Both the position numbers and the translations under genes were made by a program. This document shows, piece after piece, positions 23,550 through 27,739 of a stretch of 27,739 nt of DNA (within the stretch, counting starts at the first letter, position 1; each line of letters starts with the position of its first letter). A model generated the notes under the pieces. It saw nothing but the letters and a program-made list of their open reading frames with translations. It was not told where the DNA came from and ran no database searches. Location: contig CAYVFU010000066.1 of NCBI GenBank assembly GCA_964450495.1, forward strand, positions 1-27,739, written 5' to 3'. The DNA is from CALFUK01 sp964450495. Lineage in GTDB: Bacteria; Bacteroidota; Bacteroidia; Chitinophagales; Saprospiraceae.

Positions 23550-24655
23550 ACAAAGCTGAAATAATCGACATATTCAGGGACTTAGTCATTCAGATAGCTA
23601 CACCTTACAGCACGGGTACTGGATTTATTTTAAAAGATGAAGGCGTCATTATAACAAATGAACATGTCATCAGAGATAATAAGCGAGTTGTCGTGCGAGG
23701 TTCGACCTTTGATAAGGCTTTAGCTGATGTTATCTATGCAGATCCGAAGTATGACCTTGCTTTTCTTTCCATAGAAGAAGCGCCTTCGATTAAACACAGC
23801 ATAAAGTTTTCAAAGAATATAACATTATTGGAAGGGGATAGGGTCATCGCAGTAGGTCATCCATTTGGATTAAAATATACAGCTACAGAAGGGATTGTTT
23901 CTAATTTGAGACACGAGGAAGATGGCATAAATTACATTCAACACGATGCAGCATTAAACCCAGGGAATAGCGGCGGACCGTTGTTAAGTAAGTCAGGTGA
24001 AGTGATCGGAGTCAATACTTTTATCATCAAAGATGGCAATAACATTGGTTTTTCATTACCCATCAATTACCTCATTGATACGTTAGATATTTTTCTATCA
24101 AAAAACAATGCAGAAGCCGTCAGATGTAATTCCTGCCTCAATATAATTTTTGAAGAAAATGTCGAAAATGGCTATTGCGAACATTGCGGCGCCAAAGTCC
24201 ATTTGATCAAAGAAATCGAACCTTACGAACCAGTGGGTGTCAATAAGACAATTGAAGATATGCTGATCAAATCTGGCTATGATATTGATCTGTCGAGACG
24301 TGGTCCCAACCAATGGAATATAAAGAAGGGGAGTGCAAATATCAATGTATCTTATCATATAAAATCAGGGCTCATCATTGGAGATGCTTATTTAGGACTA
24401 CTGCCATCACAAAATATAAAACCAATTTATAGGTATTTACTAAAGGAAAATCATACGCTGGAAGGCCTCACACTTTCAGTGAAAGGACAAGATATTATCC
24501 TATCATTGCTGATTTATGACCAGTATTTGAACGTAACCTCCGCTCAACGATTATTTGAGCACTTATTTGAAGCAGCTGACCATTACGACAATATTTTGGT
24601 AGAAGAGTACGGTGCGTCTTGGCGAAATGAAGAAAGAAACAGCAATAAAGCATAA
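23546..24655 (+). CDS. Cytoplasmic trypsin-like serine protease with zinc ribbon and C-terminal YbjN-like domain
   Basis: A 369-residue protein that starts with GTG overlapping the upstream stop codon by four bases. Residues 12-190 form an HtrA/DegP-like trypsin domain with a complete triad: His40 (TNEHVI), Asp70 (KYDLAFL) and Ser142 (NPGNSGGPLL). There is no signal peptide and no PDZ domain, unlike periplasmic DegP. A four-cysteine zinc ribbon follows (Cys194, Cys197, Cys211, Cys214; CNSC ... CEHC). Residues about 235-357 form a YbjN / secretion-chaperone-like domain homologous to residues 66-175 of the upstream protein. The architecture suggests a cytoplasmic protease whose C-terminal domain recruits or senses a partner, most simply the coupled upstream protein. 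A stress, quality-control or conflict function is inference. A weak hairpin follows the stop. Confidence 0.85.
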   Translation: MNKAEIIDIFRDLVIQIATPYSTGTGFILKDEGVIITNEHVIRDNKRVVVRGSTFDKALADVIYADPKYDLAFLSIEEAPSIKHSIKFSKNITLLEGDRVIAVGHPFGLKYTATEGIVSNLRHEEDGINYIQHDAALNPGNSGGPLLSKSGEVIGVNTFIIKDGNNIGFSLPINYLIDTLDIFLSKNNAEAVRCNSCLNIIFEENVENGYCEHCGAKVHLIKEIEPYEPVGVNKTIEDMLIKSGYDIDLSRRGPNQWNIKKGSANINVSYHIKSGLIIGDAYLGLLPSQNIKPIYRYLLKENHTLEGLTLSVKGQDIILSLLIYDQYLNVTSAQRLFEHLFEAADHYDNILVEEYGASWRNEERNSNKA

Positions 24656-24662
24656 ATCTTAG

Positions 24663-24689
24663 CTGATTTATAATATTTTAATCGGTTTT
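24663..24689 (+). terminator. Weak candidate terminator after the protease operon
   Basis: CTGATT (24663-24668) pairs with AATCGG (24680-24685), including one G-U pair, around an AT-rich 11-base loop. Four Ts follow. The stem is short and weak, so this is tentative. Confidence 0.3.
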
Positions 24690-24714
24690 GTCTTTAATAG
24701 TATACCGCTACAGA

Positions 24715-24744
24715 TTGAATACTTAAGTTTAGTTATTACATTTG
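24715..24744 (+). promoter_or_regulatory. Full Bacteroidota-type promoter for the first PorP/SprF gene
   Basis: TTG (24715-24717), a 19-base spacer and an exact TAnnTTTG box (TACATTTG, 24737-24744) match the two-part consensus. The box ends 5 bases before the ATG at 24750, so transcription should begin at or within a few bases of the start codon, giving a leaderless or near-leaderless mRNA. This is the best-formed promoter in the window. Confidence 0.7.
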
Positions 24745-24749
24745 CGCCA

Positions 24750-25820
24750 ATGACCGAGAATTTTTTACGACGAAATTATCTTGTTTGTTTCATATTATTG
24801 ATGACTGTATCTGTGTTTTCACAGGATATACACTTTTCTCAATTTTATCAATCTCCGCTTAATCTGAATCCTGCTTTAACAGGTGTGATGAGGGCTAATC
24901 AACGTTTCGTCGCCAATTACAGAAATCAATGGGCTTCTGCTCTAGGAGCTAATGCATATAATACTTATTCAGCTTCATACGATCAGAAGATAGAAGTAGG
25001 TACTTATGACTATTTTGGTATAGGAGGCAGTCTCTGGGGTGATGTTGCTGGTGCCACTAGATTTGGCTCCACTTCAGGAAGAATTTCTGCATCTTTCAGT
25101 TATTACTTGAATGGAGGATTTAAATCAGCTCATTACTTAACGGTAGGTACAGATGTGGGCATTGTCCAAAGAAGAGTAAGGACTGGTGATTTAAGGTGGC
25201 CGTCTCAACATACAAATGGCGTATTCGATCCAAATGCTGGAGCTTCAGAAATAATCAATGAGAACAATTTTATTTACCCAGACTTGAGCGTAGGGTTAAT
25301 GTGGTTTAGTATTTTCGACGAACGGAATAGTTTTTACGCCGGCGTGGCAGCAGCTCATGTCAATGAACCGAATATTTCTTTCTTCAATGACACGCCAAAT
25401 CCAACAAATTCTTCAAGAAATTTGTATAGAAGATATACATTTCATGCTGGTGGAGAGTATGGTTTGACAGAAACGATTGGATTGTTGCCGGGCATAGTTG
25501 TCATGCTTCAAGGTCCACATCGAGAGTATAATGCTGGCACAAGTTTTCGTTTTGAATTAGGTAATGATAATGGAGAAGCATTTCAAGTAGGTGTTTGGAC
25601 AAGATTAGGTACACAAGTTGGTGGTGGTCTTCATTCAGACGCTGTTATTTTTTCTACTAAGTTTGATACCTCCAGATATGGTTTAGGCTTTAGTTATGAT
25701 TTTACTACTTCCGATTTTAGACAAGCCGGAACTGCCAATGGATCTTTTGAATTTTCAGTAACTTACCTTATAAATAGAGATGATCGTCGTAAGTTCTGGT
25801 ATCCGAAAGTTCATTCCTAA
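24750..25820 (+). CDS. PorP/SprF family type IX secretion system membrane protein (copy 1)
   Basis: A 356-residue protein with a signal peptide of about 25 residues (FLRRNYLVCFILLMTVSVFSQ), then the family hallmark QDIHFSQFYQSPLNLNPALTG. The rest is a series of beta strands typical of an outer-membrane barrel: NYRNQW, DYFGIGG, a RWPSQH segment, QGPHREYN, and a C-terminal YGLGFSYDFTTSDFR ... GSFEFSVTY. The family works with the T9SS and often with a specific type B sorting-domain partner such as SprB; no such partner lies next to it in this window. The next gene is a close paralogue, 64 bases downstream. The final residues after the last strand (DDRRKFWYPKVHS) are basic and aromatic. Confidence 0.93.
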   Translation: MTENFLRRNYLVCFILLMTVSVFSQDIHFSQFYQSPLNLNPALTGVMRANQRFVANYRNQWASALGANAYNTYSASYDQKIEVGTYDYFGIGGSLWGDVAGATRFGSTSGRISASFSYYLNGGFKSAHYLTVGTDVGIVQRRVRTGDLRWPSQHTNGVFDPNAGASEIINENNFIYPDLSVGLMWFSIFDERNSFYAGVAAAHVNEPNISFFNDTPNPTNSSRNLYRRYTFHAGGEYGLTETIGLLPGIVVMLQGPHREYNAGTSFRFELGNDNGEAFQVGVWTRLGTQVGGGLHSDAVIFSTKFDTSRYGLGFSYDFTTSDFRQAGTANGSFEFSVTYLINRDDRRKFWYPKVHS

Positions 25821-25884
25821 AATCAATATATAATACATATCAAAACTCACGAAAAGCCTTATTCATTGTTTATACATAAATTGT

Positions 25885-26937
25885 ATGCGCTGTAGTCTGA
25901 TAATTGCTTTTCTTTTTCTATACCAAATTGGTACTACCCAGGATATACATTTTTCTCAATTTTACATGTCGCCGTTGAATCTGAATCCTGCAATGACAGG
26001 TGTATCAGAACACTCTCAGCGGTATATATTAAATTACAGAAGTCAATGGTCTCCAGCATTAGGTGCATTAAACGCCTATAATACTTCTTCTTTTTCTTAC
26101 GATACTAGAAAACCTGTAGGAGAGTTGGATTATTTTGGAATTGGAGGCACGCTTTGGGGTGATGTTGCCGGTGAATCTAATTTGGCAACTGTTCAGGCAA
26201 AGCTCTCCGCATCATATCAAAAGTATTTAAATGGTGACAACAAACGCTCCAGTTACTTAGTCGTTGGTGCCGATATTGGATTTACTCAGAGAAGAGTCTC
26301 TTCTGATAATTTGCGTTGGCCACAGCAGCATAATGGCTTTGGAGGGTTTGATGCTGGAGCAGCTAGTGGTGAAGGAGACGCTATCGACAACAATCAAATT
26401 GAACCGATTAACTATCCAGACATCTCCGTCGGTGTCTTGTATTTTAACTCTACAGAAGAATCTCTTAGTTATTTTGGCGGTGTATCTTTTAGTCACATCA
26501 ATAGACCAAACATCTCTTTTCTAGGACAGATTTCTAGATTATTTGTGCGTACAACTATAAATGCAGGGGCAGAAATCCCGATCAACCCTTTATTTAGTGT
26601 CTTACCTAATGCGATCGTATTGATCCAAGGGCCACATCGCGAATATAATATTGGTGCAAATCTCAGATATAGAATGAATAATACGAATGCTGGCCGTCAG
26701 TATGTACAGTTAGGTGCGTGGTTCAGAACTGGTAATAGCATTGATTCTTCTATTCATGCAGATGCATTCATAGTCTCTGTCAGAGTTGATAATGGCTCAT
26801 TTGGTATTGGTTTGAGTTACGATGCGACAGTATCTGATTTTAGAAGTGCGGCGCCCGCAAACGGTTCATTTGAGTTGTCTGTCAATTATTACATACCAGG
26901 TAAAAAGAGAAGGGGCGTGTTTTGTCCAAAATTTTAA
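25885..26937 (+). CDS. PorP/SprF family type IX secretion system membrane protein (copy 2)
   Basis: A 350-residue paralogue of the preceding gene, co-linear over its whole length: signal peptide RCSLIIAFLFLYQIGTTQ, then DIHFSQFYMSPLNLNPAMTG, DYFGIGGTLWGDVAG, RVSSDNLRWPQQH, YPDISVGV, QGPHREYNIGANLRY and SDFRSAAPANGSFELSVNYYI. Conserved blocks and the order of strands show tandem duplication. Differences concentrate in the putative loops: an insertion around GGFDAGAASGEGDAIDNN, and a shorter loop before the IN(A)GAE strand, where copy 1 has an Asn/Pro/Thr-rich segment. It is an outer-membrane T9SS component by family. The 64-base gap has no clear TAnnTTTG box, so co-transcription with copy 1 is likely. 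Confidence 0.92.
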   Translation: MRCSLIIAFLFLYQIGTTQDIHFSQFYMSPLNLNPAMTGVSEHSQRYILNYRSQWSPALGALNAYNTSSFSYDTRKPVGELDYFGIGGTLWGDVAGESNLATVQAKLSASYQKYLNGDNKRSSYLVVGADIGFTQRRVSSDNLRWPQQHNGFGGFDAGAASGEGDAIDNNQIEPINYPDISVGVLYFNSTEESLSYFGGVSFSHINRPNISFLGQISRLFVRTTINAGAEIPINPLFSVLPNAIVLIQGPHREYNIGANLRYRMNNTNAGRQYVQLGAWFRTGNSIDSSIHADAFIVSVRVDNGSFGIGLSYDATVSDFRSAAPANGSFELSVNYYIPGKKRRGVFCPKF

Positions 26938-27034
26938 GCAGTTCTCTTCATTTATAGGGACATTTCCGCTTATAAGTATTCAGTTATTTTGTTTTCCTCT
27001 GATGCTATTGTATCTTATCGATTCTTAAAATTAG

Positions 27035-27042
27035 TAAACTTG
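27035..27042 (+). promoter_or_regulatory. Possible -7 element for the bactofilin-atpZ unit (TAAACTTG)
   Basis: One mismatch to TAnnTTTG, ending 5 bases before the bactofilin ATG. A TTG at 27008-27010 lies 24 bases upstream. The arrangement again implies a very short leader. Tentative. Confidence 0.3.
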
Positions 27043-27047
27043 AATCA

Positions 27048-27518
27048 ATGTTTGGATCTAAAAAAGATAAGCAGCAAACGCCAGTTACTGTAGATGTAGT
27101 TAAAAAAACTAGCAACACCTCTTCTTCTAGTCATTCTTCTTCTGGATTAAACATCAACAGTTTAGGTGCCGGTACTCGAATGGAAGGCACAATAAATTCT
27201 GATGTGGATATCCGTATAGATGGAGAATTGATAGGGACATTAAATTGCAAAGGTAAAGTCATCATTGGTCCTAAAGGCATCGTCGATGGTAATATAGATT
27301 GTGCTACTGCATTAATAGAGGGACATTTCAAAGGCGTTCTTAAGACTACTGATTTACTCAATGTAACAGAATCGGCGGTAATCGACGGGGAAGTGACGAC
27401 TGGTAAACTTGCGGTACATCCTGGAGCAAGATTTAATGTTCATTGTGCTACAGGAAATCCAAGTGCAAGCAAATCTAAGTCAGCAACAGACAAAGTGTTG
27501 TCATTCGCAAAGAGTTAA
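27048..27518 (+). CDS. Bactofilin (polymer-forming cytoskeletal protein)
   Basis: A 156-residue protein with the bactofilin layout. A disordered, Ser/Thr-rich N-terminal tail (about 1-45) is followed by a right-handed beta-helix core (about 46-135) made of short G-x-(I/V)-x-G-x-(I/L) rungs such as GTINSDVDIRIDGELIGTLN and VIIGPKGIVDGNI. A short Ser/Lys-rich C-terminal tail ends the protein. Bactofilins polymerise without nucleotide and act in cell shape, envelope synthesis or protein localisation on the cytoplasmic face of the membrane. It lies 6 bases before AtpZ, an arrangement I recall from other Bacteroidota, which suggests co-transcription with ATP synthase genes. No functional tie between the two is established here. 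Confidence 0.93.
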   Translation: MFGSKKDKQQTPVTVDVVKKTSNTSSSSHSSSGLNINSLGAGTRMEGTINSDVDIRIDGELIGTLNCKGKVIIGPKGIVDGNIDCATALIEGHFKGVLKTTDLLNVTESAVIDGEVTTGKLAVHPGARFNVHCATGNPSASKSKSATDKVLSFAKS

Positions 27519-27524
27519 CAGCGT

Positions 27525-27731
27525 TTGAAAAAGCGTTCTCCGGATTCAAAAAATTATCTGAAGTACACGGGTATGGCGATGCAAATGTTTGTATTGCTGA
27601 TGATCCTGTTATTGGCTGGACAATGGCTAGATAATTATTTCAACTTTTCTAATCAGTATTTTTCAGCCTTCTTACCTATCCTAGGCTTAATGGTGTTTTT
27701 TGTAAAAATGTATTATGATTTGATGGAATGA
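27525..27731 (+). CDS. AtpZ/AtpI family small membrane protein
   Basis: A 68-residue protein starting at a TTG. The start is supported by the family-like N-terminus (KNYLKYTGMAMQM, compare the N-Y-L-K-Y-S-G-L-x-x-Q-M pattern of Bacteroidota AtpZ/AtpI-like proteins); the first ATG would remove it. Two transmembrane helices are visible, about residues 17-36 (MAMQMFVLLMILLLAGQWLD) and 45-63 (FSAFLPILGLMVFFVKMYY), with a basic N-terminus that should face the cytoplasm. The family is encoded at the head of F1Fo ATP synthase operons and has been linked to ion uptake or c-ring assembly. It starts 6 bases after bactofilin, and its stop overlaps an ATG by four bases (ATGA) with the next frame. Confidence 0.88.
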   Translation: MKKRSPDSKNYLKYTGMAMQMFVLLMILLLAGQWLDNYFNFSNQYFSAFLPILGLMVFFVKMYYDLME

Positions 27732-27739
27732 GAATTGTG
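27728..27739 (+). CDS. First codons of a further gene cut by the window edge
   Basis: An ATG at 27728 overlaps the AtpZ stop codon (ATGA) and opens a frame (MRIV) to the end of the window. By position it should be the next gene of an ATP synthase operon, but only four codons are visible, so this rests on context. Confidence 0.35.

Noticed and set aside
23546..24655. Calling the protease DegP/HtrA
   Set aside because: It lacks a signal peptide and PDZ domains and carries a zinc ribbon and a YbjN-like domain instead, so the periplasmic chaperone-protease name would mislead.

Overview
The window looks like a chromosomal segment of a Bacteroidota bacterium, most likely a member of the Saprospiria. 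This is inferred from gene content and signals, not from a database match. The pointers are: C-terminal type IX secretion (T9SS) sorting domains; two tandem PorP/SprF-family proteins; a bactofilin next to an AtpZ-type ATP synthase gene; exact matches to the Bacteroidota -7 promoter element TAnnTTTG upstream of several genes; the general absence of strong Shine-Dalgarno sequences; and an AT-rich base composition. No mobile element, CRISPR array, rRNA or tRNA was recognised. No gene-free stretch exceeds about 200 bases.

Region 1 (1-7.4 kb) holds the 3' part of a giant secreted repeat protein: 16 complete and one partial unit of about 115 residues, then a T9SS sorting domain. A strong terminator follows, then a lipoprotein esterase. 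Region 2 (7.5-11.7 kb) holds a minus-strand Mn-type superoxide dismutase divergent from class II fumarase, then a secreted reprolysin-like zinc metalloprotease. Region 3 (11.7-15.8 kb) is a tightly packed housekeeping operon: yceD (DUF177), rpmF, ridA, trpS, a fumarylacetoacetate hydrolase-family gene and metK. It meets tail to tail with a T9SS-secreted alpha/beta hydrolase.

Region 4 (17.2-22.1 kb) holds a lipoprotein that fuses HEAT-like repeats to a cyclophilin, a GbsR/MarR-type regulator, a COG0402-type amidohydrolase and a convergent GSCFA-domain protein. Region 5 (22.2-24.7 kb) is the least explained part. It is a translationally coupled pair (GTGA overlap) made of an uncharacterised protein and a signal-less trypsin-like protease with a zinc ribbon. 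The two share a homologous YbjN-like domain, which suggests a cytoplasmic two-protein proteolytic module. Region 6 (24.7 kb to the end) holds the two PorP/SprF paralogues, then bactofilin and AtpZ. AtpZ overlaps by ATGA the first codons of a further gene cut by the window edge, probably the start of the F-type ATP synthase operon.

Themes: much of the window serves the cell envelope and secretion (T9SS cargo, PorP/SprF, lipoproteins, bactofilin). Several -7 boxes lie only 5-6 bases before the start codon, implying leaderless or nearly leaderless transcripts. The best candidate for an undescribed system is the protease pair at 22218-24655. The giant repeat protein is the most striking single gene.
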